Of a DNA stretch of 64,000 nt, positions 13,933 through 29,000 are shown in pieces. This stretch comes from Phallusia mammillata (Eukaryota; Chordata; Ascidiacea; Phlebobranchia; Ascidiidae): contig QLIY01000649.1 in NCBI GenBank assembly GCA_003260075.1, forward strand, positions 29,457-93,456, in the 5' to 3' direction. Position 1 is the first letter of the stretch, and each line of letters opens with the position of its first letter. The notes beneath the pieces are model-generated. The model saw nothing but the letters and a program-made list of their open reading frames with translations. It made no database searches and had not been told where the DNA came from. A program made the position numbers and the translations under genes.

Positions 13933-14008
13933 ATGAGGATATTACTCGCGCTCGTTGCGCTTGGCTTGTGCTCGCTGGACCATGTCGACGCCCAGGGACT
14001 GACTTCAG
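13933..14008 (+). CDS. COL18A1: Collagen exon 1: signal peptide
   Basis: Encodes Met-Arg, a Leu/Ala/Val core and a likely signal-peptidase site after VDA, so the mature chain would start near QGLTS. The donor is GTAAGAG at 14009 and the exon ends in phase 1. The ATG was chosen because it opens a classical signal peptide right after the acceptor-like site. Confidence 0.85.
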
Positions 14009-17000
14009 GTAAGAGTTAAGTTGGAAATTGTTTTGACGCCGACCGGGATCCCGTGGTCGCTTCTAGGGCCTCAAAACGAGACACATGTCCCCCTCCCGCA
14101 AATGTACACACAAGAGTTAAACACACACACCTGTAGGCGAGCTTGACGACAAAATGACGAGTTTTTGGACGTGGTCGTCTGCACTGGTTAGTCACTGAGG
14201 TTTGCTGCACGCCGAGGCTTTAGGTTTCCTATTTAGTCAAAATTGAATCCGGCTTTAAAGCAATTACTCGTCGTGTAGTCAATGATAATTTGACTTGGAA
14301 AGTTAACACCTTGCAATTATGGAAATACATGTTGATGGCGATGGTCAATTACAGGGAAATCGTGTATCACTAGATAATGTAATGATGGGAACTAATGTCC
14401 TGATAGTAGCATCTTATATGTATCCCAATTTCTAACAATCAAACTCGAAATCGGAATTGCTTTATGTGACTGTTGAACATAATGGTTTCTCATCAATCAA
14501 GAATGATCATAGCCTGTCACAGCATTAGGACTCTTCAACGTGTGAAAGCGGGTTTTTATCTACAGTGGTTATGACCTCGTTTAGGGGACGTTCTGTGGGC
14601 TAAGCCTAATCGGAAAATGTGGTAATGCGGTCATTAGGCCCTATTACCCAGAAGCAAGTTAACTGTCCCGAAGTCAGATAGCACGAAACCTTTGATCGCT
14701 GTCGGCTCGTTGATTTGTTGCAGACCCCACGGGTTCTCCGTAAAAGTTGTTTCACACCCGGAGACGAATGTACACAGTCTCACACGTGACCAAACCGCGA
14801 TATTTGTGTAGAACCGCTTGGCGATTGTGCCCTGGGCGCGAAACCCTACATTGCTTTTGTTCGTCGCTTTGTCCAATGTTTGCGCCCCGAAAAAAAAACT
14901 AAGACGCTCACCAACAAAGTGGGCTAAACCACAGTCTGTCTGGCGAAACAACAGTCTTTGAAATAAATGAATCATGTCCCGAATAAAGTGGTTTTTTGAA
15001 TCTACCACTAGAATCTAAACGGTTACAGTGAAAAGGCCAATTCACACTTCCCGATTCAGCCTAAACTATTCCCTTTAATTTTTAATAAAATCGCCTCGAA
15101 TAAATTTCTTAACCGGTGTGAACGAAGCTAGACAGTAAAGGCATTTTACGTTTTCCGGTTGCATTAAATTCCGCCGGGAGTCAAATGAACACAAATCTGA
15201 GAAGGTTTGACGTCTTGTTCAAGAGCGACCATCACTAACGACCGCCAACTCGCGTGCCACGCGGAAATGATTTTCAAAAGGCCACAGGCTTAGGTTACGC
15301 GATCGATGTTAGGTTTTGAAGTCTCAGCTCTCCTTTGTGTTGTGATGGATCGTTTTTGGTCACTCGTCTTGCGTCGAGGGTCAGTGGGAAACCGGACTGA
15401 CCGAGCTGGACTCTAACCGCGACCGTTTTGTTTGCAAATTTTTTAACGACTTGCCGTTCCTGAAAGTTCGTGAATGGTTAAGGGTGACCTAAAATCTTGC
15501 GCGCTTTTTGCATTCGTAAGAGCTCATACTTGTGAAAACCGGAGATTGATGGTCGTAAGTTCAAGTCCTACTACTTGCTTGCACGCGAATCTCGAAAGTT
15601 ATTCAGAATTAGTCGAAATCCCTTAAAAACCTCGTGTAAAGGGTGTTGATTGCTTAAACCTAAATCAAGTAGCCTACTGTTACTATCAGTTGTGGAATGC
15701 TTTTCTAAAGTCGTTGATGAATTGGAGCAGTTAAGATATTGTGCACACTAACACACACAATGTTTCGTGTGTTTGTTCAACATTTATACATTTAACTCGG
15801 GTGCATACAAACAACTTGCGAATATATATCATAAAATTCTATTTGAATAAGTAACTACCGATGCCATTTAGAAGATATGTATGTTCACAATTTAAACGTA
15901 AATTGTCTGATCCATTTTTGGTAGAAACGTTTTTCCATGCTATTTATTTATTCACTAAAATGTTCTTCAATGAACATGTTTTGTCCGTTTGTAGACACAT
16001 GTTGTTCATTTTCAACGTTATAACAGTTTGCATTCGAGTTTGACACAAATCATTGAGGCGACAAATTCGATTCCAGTCGCCTAACTTCGCAATCCCATTA
16101 TTTCTGGCATCCCGTCGTGACACTCGATTCACAAAAGCAGCTGTTCTCGTCAATGCGCCAGCCTCAATCCTTTGTCGCAAAATCAGGTCTCTTATTTTCG
16201 TGAATTTGTTTCGTGACCCGGTAACATTGCGTCGCGAAACAGTCGACCTCAATTTGGCTCCGAGAACTCCGCAAGACTCGACACGACAGCCCTTGAAACC
16301 ATGAGTGCGCCTTAAAATAGTGCTTATACCTCAATTAGCCGTGACTTGAAGTGCTAATGCTTGACAGTTGCCGATTCCTTAGTATCCAGTTTAACTTGGG
16401 ACGCAATCGCTTGTTTTTGTGCTTATTGGAAAGACCTGTTCATGTCAATTCCAACAATCTTTAAAAATACGTTGTTAGTTAAGAAGACACCATTTTAAGT
16501 GGCGTTGTTACTGTCTGATGTGTTGTAATACGTAGTAGTTTGAACTCGTTCGTGCTGTGGACAGCTGTAAACCACCAATATTGATATATTCCCTAACGGC
16601 AACATGGAAGACGATTCAGTTTCACAATTGAAGTCCAGTAACTCATTAGGGAACGACTCCAATGGTGTGCCATAATTTGCCTACATAAAGTTACAGGTAT
16701 ATTGCTATTGATCAACCATATCAAGAAGTCTGCTTGTAGCCTTAAAATCGAATCAGGAAACGTTTGGCGGAATACCTGTAAAAGGTCTCATCGCATCTTC
16801 AAAGGGTAATTAGCATTTCCTTAGCCATGTCAAGCGCTGTGATGAAAGGGCAGTAGTTTCTGACCTGTCCAGTGCGATGGACAGCGCAGCGGGGGCCGGT
16901 AACACGAGATGGTAATAGGTAGAAGTATCACAGTTGAAACAAAGCTTCTAAGTATGTTTGCAGAGTCTTAAATTGCGACTGAGTTTCCCGTATACACCGA

Positions 17001-20000
17001 CGTTCCTTGTGGACTTAGGTGTCTGGTGATTAAGCAAACGGGTCCCAATGGAATCGAATGTTTCGGTGGCCTGTTAAGCCCGCCCAATGGGAATACAAAA
17101 CCCTTTCTCAAGCGCCGATTAGATCCTGGCTTCGTCATAGTTGAAAGTGTGCGTATGTTGTGTTACCACCGTTGAGGTCATGACTTGGCTGTGTTACATT
17201 GCGCTGTAAAGCTAAGAAACAATCTTCGTGTCAAAAACCAGCTTTATGTTACAACTTGAACAGTGTCAAAAAACGTTTAAGGTGACTAAAAAAACATATA
17301 ATTAAAACAATAAGCCAATGTCTCATTACTTTTTCTATTACTTTGCACGCCTAAAGGGGCTTCCTAACACATTTAAACTGTACTTTACTGTCAAGACCCG
17401 TTGTGTGTGTGTTTTCTAAACAATTAATTATTCATGTAATGTGTTCCACTTAATGCAAGATACTCCCAAATTGCACAACAAAGAAACTATTGTGTTTAGG
17501 TGGTTTGCTTTCTCATGATTAACCGGTTGCATTTTTTGCCATTGGTCGTCAAAGGTCTTGCGGTGTTGATAAGTTTTTCAAATTATGGGAATTGTTGCTT
17601 TCACAAATGCGTGTCGCCGTGGTATTTCACAAACAAGCTCTTGCAAAGACAGTTTGTCAAAAGCGCCAAATTTATACAACCAAATATCTTGAAAATCTGT
17701 TAAAAGATACCATTGGTCAATTAGTTCCCAATCAGAACGCGGGTATAGTTGATAAAATTGATAGTAATGTATTGAAATTCCTGTCTTGCTTTGGACCAGA
17801 GAAGATATCTGGTCTGACAATTCCAAACGTCACAGGCTCTACGTGAGCTTACGGATGACACATTTTTTGTGGACCTTTTTAGCACGGCGTTGTTTATGTA
17901 GCTACAATCCCTAGGACTCGTGACTGTTTGGACAGCAGCCGAGACGCACGACGGGAAGCAAACGACTCACACAAAGATATACTGATTGTGTGACACACAG
18001 ATACAAGCCCACCCTCGAAGTACTGTTTATTTGACAAAGGCGCTCTATTGGCCCACAGGGCATCAATTCCATACACTGTCTGCTTACATAGGACAAGGAT
18101 TAAGGTTTACAATCATCCTTTACTATGTTTGGTGACACCTCACGCCCGCTGCTGGTTGATTTTGATTGATATTTACATGCACCACAGTGTTCGAATGTGT
18201 TTATTGTCTTTTGATTGTAACGGGTTCGTGCGACTGCAATTGACCTACACTGAGGTTTGCACTCAAGCCAGTGTAAAGATATAAAACATTCTTCCCCTTT
18301 TTCAAGCTTAAATTTGAATCTAATTGTCCTCAAATACATTTGGGGAGTTTTCAAGACCGTATTTTGTTTGATTGCACGAAGTTTGATAATGATCCTACTT
18401 TTTAAAGCGAGTGCGTTTAGATCCAGTTTGGGACTGGTAAACATTGCTTCGTTTGATTGTATCAAGCTGCCTTAAAACCCACTTTGTGAGCAAGAAAAAA
18501 AAATCTTCCCAGCTTCCAGACTTTAATACAAACCGTCCGCCAAAACGCATCTGAATTGATTTACGATTATAGATACAACCCACAAAATCTATATGCAGTA
18601 TAATTCCTGTGTCAATTTGTTTTCCGCCCGACCTTAACCAACCACAGGCAACGATCTAGACTTCTTGGTCTGTTTGTCCGTGTTCCTCCAGTCTCAAGAG
18701 GCAGCTTCCGCGACTTGTGTTTGCATTAGCTCAATGTGAAAGTGGCCGTCCCAGTCACGTAAGTCCTTCCATGTCCCGCCGCCAGACATTCTAATGCTTG
18801 GTCGCTGTTTTCCAACCATCTTTAAATCGATTTGAAAAGCTTACCTTGGGTACTGCAGGTTCGTATGGTGCTGTCGTTTTTGCTCGGTACCCAATGTATT
18901 GTCAAATTTCGCTTAATCTCATAAATCGCTTTTCACAAATTTGCCTGATTTAAAGATGTCATCTGTTTTGTAAAACAAGCCTAAAGTTGTAAGTTCTATG
19001 CATCATAAATGCCTGATCCATAAAAAAACGTTTACATCGAATCTATTTGCCATTGGACCAAATTTATTTGAAACGAAACGAATTTTATCCAAGTTACCTG
19101 AAGTACTCGATGTACCATACGTACCTTTTGCCCCAAATCGCTATATTTGTTCAAGGCTCCTAGTTGTTTAACGTTTGAAGGCTGTGACGTAATTCATGGC
19201 CTGTCGCTGACCGTCGGTTCGGGGTGACGAGTGGGTGGCACCACTTTAGGAAGATGCGCAGACAATTGCGTGGGCGTTGATCTGAGTTTCGGTCGGTCTG
19301 CAAAATATGTGGTTCGTTCAGGTCACACCAAGTTATCCGTTAAATTGTTATATAACAACACTTAATAGTCATAAAAAAATTGACTTGTTAGTTGAAATAG
19401 GATTTTTATCCCAGTTTCTGTTATATGACTGGTTAGTTTGCTATCTGCATTTGGATTACTGACACAACACACACAAATATCTTGTAAATATAGTTTTGTG
19501 GTAAATCGAACTTTTATGGATTTTTCTATTGTTTTTTTATGATTAAATGTACTAAACGTGCTCATAAAGTCGAATGAGACAAATATATCGTTTTTCTATT
19601 TCTTTTTGACAACTCAGGATGTAATTGTTTATCCCTTAGTCCTACAACGTTTTCAATGGTGGACATCGTCAGGACCCAAAAACTGAGTAAAAAATCTAGA
19701 AAAACATAGAGAGCCAAGGTGTAGGTAACAAACTCTATGCCACGTTCAGTGTTTTTGGCGTTTTATCGGCAACAAAGGACATCTGTATTGGGAATCGCAT
19801 TTTTGTATTTAATTTCAACAGTTCGCTTATCGACAAATCTCATAGCCCCAGGTGTTCTCTGTTCCGTCTCCGTTCGCTGCGTAGGTGTTGCTTGCCGGAG
19901 CGTATGTTTGTGATAATCTACACAAAACTTTCCATTCCATTGTACAATACAACCACTACAAAGCATTGAATAAGCTGTTTGAATATGACAATTTAGGCTC

Positions 20001-23000
20001 CTAAAGTCTTAACTGAACTTACAAATTTCTAGGAACCGTTTAGTTTTTTATTGATATTAAGTTATTTAATTAAAATTTGATTTTACGTTAAGGTTGTATT
20101 TAATTAATTTTGGTCTTGTTGTATTTTCCGTGGAATTTCCGTGTTTTTTGTGCAGCTTGTCGGGTTAAAATGCGATTCTCGCAAATACTTATTGAGTACT
20201 TTTAACAAATAGAGACATAGAATATGTTAGTTCCACAGTGCTGGTTTGTTAAGGCAATATTAATCTCATGTTATACAGCCTCACTTAAATTTTAGTTTGG
20301 TTTGTACTCTACGTATACCCAACATCATGCAACGCTTATAGTTATTTTGGTCTCGACCAAAAATTGCAAGTAGCTCATTTTCGCGCCCTGGGTCGTCTGG
20401 CATCGTCTTGATGTTATCTAAGCAATTGTGGCGCATTTGGCTGAAGTAGTTTCATTCGAAATACCTTTATATTACAAAGCAACCTTAACCCACATGCAAA
20501 AAAGACTTCCATCTAAAGTTGATAATTGAGTTTTTTCAGCTGTGCGTTGGTGCAATTGCGTTGCATGGACCGCGGCATTCGCGCGAGCAAAATGCGGATC
20601 AAATCTTCAGCTCTCGTTACAAGGAGACTCTTCGCTCGTGCCCGTGCAAGTATAGGATGTCAAAATAACGACGAGGCCGCCAGACTTTAACCCGGTTTCC
20701 CTAGGAGGGGCTGACCGCCCTTGCTCATGCGATGGCCATTGCCTCTTAAGGAGTCCCCTAAGATGACTCAAACGACTTCAGTCTTTTGTTGTTCACAACT
20801 GTATAAAACCTAAGTCTGACAATGTTAGGTGGCGACTAAGGTGGTTTTAACGGGTTATTTGTTGTAAGAGCTGAGGTGTCTAAACCCTTAACAGTATCAG
20901 TGGTCACGGTACAAGGGGGGGGGGAAAGTCTGGCATTGTTAGGTGGCGACTAAGGTGGTTTTAACGGGTTATTTGTTGTAATGTCTGGATAAAAGGTCAT
21001 AGCTAGGTATGTTTAGAGCTGAGGTGTCTAAACCCTTAACAGTATCAGTGGTCACGGTACAAGTTGGTATTAGTGGTTAAATATACTTTTATGAAATTGA
21101 CATCAGCAGTTCCTTATTCAAATAGAAAAGGCTACAACGTTTCAAAAATGATCTTTTGTGTTTATATGCACCTGTTTGTATCCAGAAAGTCCAAACGAAA
21201 TTTATTTGGCCGAATTGATAAGTGAATTAAAGTATTATACTTCAAGCTTCACGTCCAATTGTTTCTCGCGCATCTTAAATGCACGACTTTATTCCTTTAA
21301 TGCTCATCGAACTTTGTGCTTGTAACTTGTAATATTGGGTGTTATTTAATTGTCTCCTTCAAAAACACATAGGTTTTTTAGCTCCTCAAGTAAGCGAACG
21401 GCAAGGTTGCGACTGCGCGGTCATCATATCGTGTAATATGTAATTGACAGGTCCTTAAAAATAGTTTTTGAAATGGGCACTGAACACATGCAAATTCATC
21501 ATTCATCATGTTGCTAAGTTTCATCATTTATCACGTACTCCTCTAGCAAGTGGACAAGGTAGCGTTTCGTTATCGCATAATCAAAATGCGTTATCACATT
21601 TCCACAACAAACCCGTGTCTCGCTTGTTCCGGGCTCAGCTTAAATCCGACTATTACCGCGACGTTCATCCCCGATTTTGTCACATTTACCCGCAGTTAAA
21701 GGAAAGGTCTTCGTAGTCCAGGAGTGATTAGCCCACGATGTTTACATTCATATCAAGATCGCATCAGCATCAGTTGCGAGTTCTTGAACGTAGGCGGAAC
21801 TTGTTTTTACGCCTCTGGCAATGAGATTAAACTCTGCCAAGCGAATGCACAAGGCAGGGTATGCGGGCAACACAATGAAACGAATTGTGGTGCAACGTAA
21901 TATTGAAATCCGGATGTTTGGATGACCGACATGTCTTTGTTTTGACACCGCGTGGGCATACATGGGCGTTCGCAACATGCCTCATGTTTTGTGTAAATTT
22001 TCTTGGAGATTGGGTCTAGTTACACCTCCCGTCCTCGGCACATAAAGCATAAAGCATTGTGGTAAAATTTTTCGCAAACATAGTTTTAAAGCTAGCCCAG
22101 CAAGGTGATGTAAATTATAAGTTCTTATGTATGTTGTATTAAACCCAATTTACGCATGTAAAGACGTGTTTCATCGCTTTAACAAAAATTACCACGAAAA
22201 ACGACTTTTTTGAGCTTTTCACATTTTAAGGCGTTGGTTGTTTGTTTTTACACAGTCAGGTCAAAACCTTTTAGACTCGCGGGTCTACACTTGAAAGCTG
22301 ACGTCAGACTTAATGTTATGACGCCATGGCTGTTTGTTGTAAACCACGGCACCGAAGCGTCCATTCTCGTTTGAGTAACCGTCTAGAAATTCCCGGGTAA
22401 TGCTGCATATGATTTCCATAGTGCTAACTGAAAGAGTTTATCTTGGTTATTTTATCTTGGTATACCAAATTTCAGCTTTTGATGAATTCTTTTGAAAAAT
22501 AAATTTTGAATTTCTTTTGAATTCTTTTTTTTTTGAATTCATTCTCGAACTTTTTGAATTCTTTTTTTGATGAGAAATATTAGAGCCCAACTAAACGTAA
22601 AAAGCGACATGCTTTATTGCTCGAGCTTTTCGGCAAATGCCCATGCCATCATTAGTGGTATGAGGCTACAACAGTTTTTTGAACAGATTAGAGTATAACT
22701 TCTCCATTGAATTGTTGAAATTTGTGACAAAATTACGTAACCACGGGTGAATGAGCGAAACTCTTTGGCCCGTTTATTTGCGCAGTAACATATCCTCTTA
22801 CAATTTTGCTGCTTGGGAAATGTCTGAATTTACAACATACAAAGTAATGCTTGTTTATCTCATGTTATGTGAGATGGCGTACCAACGAGTAAACCATGTT
22901 TCCTGGTTTGTCTTGTGTGTGAAACTTTGCTCAAATTATGTACAGCATAAGGGAAAGCTTGTAAAACACATCACCACCACTCGTGTAAGAATGTGTGTCG

Positions 23001-26000
23001 AGTTTCAATGTTTGCTTGTGGACAATTTGATAAACCAGTGTGCTAACGGACAGTTGTATATTTCAGACTATAACCACATGAAAAAGTCTTTAACCCCCTT
23101 GGTTGGTCATTTTTTGCATTTGACGCTTTTCTAATGTATGGGTTCATGCGATCTTGATAGACTTTTGCAAAAGACGTGTATTACAAACTTCTTTCTATTT
23201 AAACTTTTTTGTCCGTTAAGCATAAAATACAATGAATATCTGTTCAACTCAATATATAGCAAGGTCGTAATGTCAATTTACGCCAAAACAGGCCATCCAT
23301 ATATACAACACAGAAAAGACTTGAAAATAGGCGCTCTTTAGAGGTGGTCGGCGTGGGGGTGTTTGTTAAACGTCACAGTGTAACGCCAGGCCGGGAAAAG
23401 TACACAAACTTCAAGTGTGGATACGTCACGATCAGATAATGACCTTCTTTGTGGGGCTCGGACCCTTCCGACGCACAGACATTACGTCATTAGAGAACAC
23501 GCGAGGCGCTTCGAATATTTCTGTCCCTGTAACGCTGATCTTTATGATAGAGCGCCGTGATGAATAAATGATAAAGGGCGGATTCCAAAAATTTCGGCCT
23601 GTGCCGTAAACTTGAACATTTAAAAATTCTTTGATCTTTGTTTTCTTTCTAAGCCTAAATAAATGAATTTTGTATAGATTTATTTGGTTGTAAAAATTAG
23701 CCAAAACATTGAATACAATGCTCTTCAAAAACCTAGACATTGGGTTACCAGTGCATCAATTAAAACAATTAATCAAATTTTAAGTATGTTATCCATTTCA
23801 ATACATAAGTATATGTTTGCTCAACTATACTTTACTTTGGTTTAACCTGGTAAAATTCTTATAATACGAAAACCATCAATTGTTGGTTGAGGCGTGGGGT
23901 GAAATAAACAAACAGTGGAATGACCATTGGTAACCGGGGGTAAATATAACTACGTCGCACACACCGTGTCATAATATTGACCGTGTCCGATAAATTATCT
24001 TGTGGCACTTCGCCAATTGTTGGTCTAATATCGGTCGACGCTTCCTTGCGTTTTTATATCAAACGATATGTTTATAAATGGCAACCTATTTTAGACCACA
24101 GGCAACCTATAAACAAACCATGAACCCTATGAACAGCATTTTTGACAGGTAATAGCCATTTTAAACCAATCTCAAACACACCATTAAAAAATATATAACA
24201 AAGGGAAAAAACTCTAATCTAAAAACAGCTCAGCTTTATATTGAGCACTTTATAGGAGCAAACCTTATTTAAAGTAGGCCTAAAATGGATTCTTTGCGAA
24301 TGGCCTTCAATTGTAAATTACCGTGACTATTTTGGATTTGGCAAAGGTAGACGGTCTTTAGGTCGAAATTCGTCTTTTAAGGCAGGCCTAGATAAGAAGT
24401 CGTTAATGTGTGATAACCTTGCCGGTCGAGATGCTAGCTTGATATCTGTATAGATTGATGACGGGCTTTAGCTATGCACAATGGGACGATGGTGAATTTT
24501 GAAAACTGATCTTTATCTCTTTTTACACTAATCTGTTGCGGAAATTGAACATGCAACATAAAAAGTATACGGTTTGGTTAGAGCACGTTTTTGTACTATT
24601 TTAGGTTTTAATGAGTTTGTAAAATTACCAAGTTCGAAATTTTCTGTAAAATACCGCACCTCTGAACGATAAGTTTTTCTTTAAAAAACAAAACAAAAAT
24701 GTAGTTTCAAGTTGTACAAGACACATGTGCTGTGTCATGTCATTCACCACTTCAATAATATACCCAACGCTTTGTATAAATCAGCCAATTATGCAGGACC
24801 CATTTGCAATCAGCAATTATCAATGTGCGTGCTTTCCAAAGGTAAATGTATATTAGATGTCCCTTAGGGATTTCTATTGGACGACTAGCGTGAGCTATGA
24901 ACTGGAAAGCAGTAATATATTTGTTTTTGTTTCCTTATGTCTAACAAATGCAATAACGCAGTTAGTGTGATCAAATCATTAAGCTCAAGTTATAATTGCT
25001 TTAAATTAGATTGTCAAAATGTTTTCAAAACGCAAATATTTTTCAAAATGTATACCTTTCAACTAAACCTTAGGCATTTTAGGGGAATTTATGCTTTAAA
25101 TAGAGTGTGTACATTTTAACGTGTTGTTTGAAATGTATATTTATTTGTCAAAAAACATGCGGACGTACCAGCAAAACTTAAGTCAAATGCTTCAACGCAA
25201 ACATATCCGAAACCCCACGTATGCAGCTTCTATATACAGGCCATAAATCACTTCGAAAAAAAAAAACTTTACGCCACGCACATTTCGACCACTTAAACTG
25301 CGCAGCGTTCCTAAAACTGGATGATCCGTGGGCATGTTTTGCCATTTGCACAACGTTCACCTTGAATGGCGAAACCATTTCACGGCCTGTTGATCCACCG
25401 GGACTTTAGGCTTCAGGACCTATAGCCTGAACGCTAGACACTTCGTCGATTTGAATTCAAATTAACCGCGACTTGACACGTTGAGAGAGAACTTGCACCC
25501 GCAATTTCGGGGCTGACCTACTGGCAAGTATTTTGCGAAATTTGACACCAAATACATGTTTTGTCAGCACTTATGGCACGCACTCCCCTAATGCGAATCA
25601 TATGTAGCGAAATGCAGAAAGTTTTAAACTCTTAAGCGAGCATAGTTGCACCAATACCACTCCAAATCTAAAATTGTGCGATTTTTAAGTCAAAAAAGTC
25701 CAATTGTTATGGTGTTTGGCTTTCACAATTGTGAAAAGTTAAAAAAAGTATATTTAATCGAGATTACACATGCTTTTTAATCACATTCTGAATCTAAAAT
25801 AGATTTATCTGTTGTACAAAGTATAAAAAGGCATAGAAGTGTTGTTATCATGAAGATTTTCAATTGACATGGGGTTGATAAACCTATTTGATTCATAATA
25901 AACACTTAAGGACTAAACATCCGATTCAGTAGCTTACAATTCACTTTATGAATGCTAATGTCAAACCTGTATAGCATAGTGGGGACTTCACATACTGACA

Positions 26001-29000
26001 CCATTCATCTTTTCACTAGTAGTTTTTCAATAGAGGTTAAACAAGTACTGAGTATACTTGAAACTTGAAATACAAGCATATCACATTATAATTTGGGTTA
26101 AAAGTTTGTGCCGCAGCGAAACTGAAGAAGGTAAAGTAACTTTAAACTGTTCAAGTGTGTACACCTGTGTTCCCAACCAAAATGCAAGACACCAAAACCA
26201 AAATCCTAACCCTTTTGTGTTTAGTTGACAGGAACCCAGGTTGTTATTGGTTCCCTTCCCTGAACACAAATTGTTTTTGTCCGTGCCTTTGTCTGTCCAA
26301 CGCTGGTTTGTTCTAAGCGTTTGGCCAATAAAAAATGCTTCGAGCTTATTCAAATTGTTAGCTTGTTATCCAAAGTTGATCCATTTGGCCCTGGATGATC
26401 CAGCGGTTCACACACATACATACAAAACGTGAAATTTTACTTACTAGAGTACATGATCCAGGAGTTTCATACTTTATTGGATGCTGCATTGCAAAAGGTT
26501 TTAAATGTTTTTGTAACTTTTAGTTGGATTTGCGCATTTAATTCTGCAAATGGAAAAGTCACCTAAAAAACATTACATCGCATCAAATCTATACAACCGT
26601 TTTTAAAGAAATTGAACGTTTTCTAAATCATTTTTTTGAAGCGTTTGAAACGCAACTTTATACAAAATGCATTTTACTGACTAAGAAATGTGCCCAGTAA
26701 CCTCGGTTTAAACGTACAAGATTCTTGACTCGGCGTCTCAAGTCAGGGTCCATTAGCGCTAAACCCTAGCTTAGCATGTTTGGGTGTTTTCGTAATGTTA
26801 TGAGCTCCTCTCTTCCAAGAGCGTGACCTTTGCGATGGATGACGTGTTTATGACGTCTGAAATGGACGTTCTAGAATTGAAATCGGATGTTAGGGCCGTT
26901 GACGAGTGACGCGACGTTAGAAAGTTTGACGTCATTATGTGTACCTTCAAAGGCGATGTTGATGTATTGAATTCAAGCGAACGGGGAAAATTATTTTACT
27001 GCGTTGAAGATTTAAGTCTGTCTGGTCTTATTTCCCGTGTTTGTATAAGTTAAATCAAATCACGTTGATGGCTTTAAATGCACATCTACAAAATGTCTAG
27101 TGGTATTGGCATGGTTGAAATGGCGAGAGAATATAACTTACCTTGTTTTGATGCAAGTTTATTGTATTATCTAACGAAGATTATACACTTGGAAAAATGA
27201 GTTTATTCTCAAATCGTATAGATTAATTTTTCGTTGTAAATTATCCTGTACAAATTCTGGCAATACCCAATATACTGTGGCTTCTATTTTTAACGGAACT
27301 GGTCGAATCAATTTTTATATAAAACTTTTCAAAATGTTTGTGTTTGGGAATATACACCGATACTTTCACTAAAATTATACAGGCTATATTTTACTTTCCG
27401 CACATAGTATAAAATTCCTTAATGGACAGACAAGTTACATGATGTAAGCATTCATGTATTGATTCGTGTAACCACATTTCGCGATAGTTCAAAACAGGAT
27501 CGGTCAAGCCCGGACAAGCCTTCCATATTTACCTAGTGGCCCGCTCGCAAACGTTTACATCTCTTCTATGTTGGCACTGGATTTTTCCATCACCGCTTTT
27601 AACGCAGATCAAGTGTTGTTCCTAAGCGTCCGCCAACGCAAAAATATTGTTGATTGCCTTTCCCTTGAGGCACGATCGGCGTTTAAGTTCATACATTTGG
27701 CCATGTGTGTTGTGTACAGCTGTAATCTAATCTAGATCTCTTGGTATTTGAATGTACTCCCTTCTGCGCCTGTACAGCTAAGTATTTTTGCACATACCTA
27801 GTGAAATACTTGTTTTGTATTTAACGAGTTTTAACTATCGTTTTTTGCGGGTAGGCATTCATTTAGAGATTGCCCAAATTTTTTCATCCGCTTTAAGTGC
27901 TTGTTAAACTCGTTATGTCTTGAAAACCGATCCGTCGACGCCAATACCCATTTATCGACGGTCAAATATGGAATTTGTCATGTCTACATAGCAAATTCCA
28001 GGCAAATCGGTCTGGTAACGTTTCATTCCGTCTCAAACCGTGATAGTACCATTGTTCCTCAGGGCAGAAACTAGACGAAAAATTGCACTGATGAAATTCC
28101 GCAAAGTTTTTTAAACCTTTTTCTACGCATAAATCACTTATCGAAGCGTGAAAATCTTGTTGCTAACCGCTGTGAGTAAAGACTTTCTTGTTTGAATAGC
28201 TTGACTCGTTTTTTCCGGCCTCTTTCAATCGTCAATGGCGTTTCACGTTAACCTGTTTCCGCGCTTCATCCGGCATAAACAACCCAGCATCAACAAGCAG
28301 GCGTTTTATCTTTTACTTTCCGTCGTTGGCGTGAAGCCACAAACGAAAACAGGTAGCTTTTCTGGCGTATCACTTTCCTAAAGCTTTCGCGACACAGAAA
28401 CCTTAATCGCCTAATAAGCAGAAAAAACGGGCCTGGCAGGGTCAAAGGGCGAATAGAAAGAGGATCAGCTGGTTTTGGGTCCAAGTAAGTGATATGGACG
28501 TTTGCAAGGCGTTCCAACTTGCGTTTGATGTTACTCAACGGCCACAGCACGGGCCATTTGTTTTGCAAACGGCGTTTGGGCCCAGGCGCGCCCGGTTTCG
28601 CCACTAATCCCGAAACGCAGAGAGAAAGAAATAAACGGAACCGAAGTAGGGACACGCGCTGGTTTTGCACGCCGGTGCGTTCGTTAAAAGTGCGCACCGC
28701 CTGTCGGATGTCTGTGTTTTCGCTTTATGTTTTACTGGTCGCTCGCCGGTTCGGAGGGCCTTGAGCGTTTCTTTCATGCTCTTGTACACGATGCGGCCCG
28801 GCGGCTGAACCAGACGTGCCATTTCCTGCTTTGGAGATAGCAAACTTGCGACGGGTACCTATCGTGTGGGTTGTTGTACTGCTGCTTACAAGATACGTTA
28901 TCGCTAAGTATATTCCCATTAACAAAACCCCCTCGAGCAGCTTGACTGTAAAATACCGAATCTTCAAAACATTTCAAGCCTATAATTTTGCAACTTGCCT

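Noticed and set aside
14634..15008. 124-codon minus-strand open frame in collagen intron 1
   Set aside because: No recognisable domain, no splice partners and no start context; probably chance or a decayed repeat.
15515..15585. Possible tRNA-derived SINE with GTTCAAGTCC
   Set aside because: The B box is good but the rest of the cloverleaf does not fold, so it is not listed as a feature.
15861..16043. 60-codon frame starting just after the first leader-like 16-mer
   Set aside because: An SL-tagged retrocopy was considered, but the product has no family resemblance and no poly(A) tail is visible.
22751..23134. 127-codon plus-strand open frame in intron 1
   Set aside because: Composition is that of random AT-rich DNA; no phase-1 splice sites that would join it to the collagen gene.
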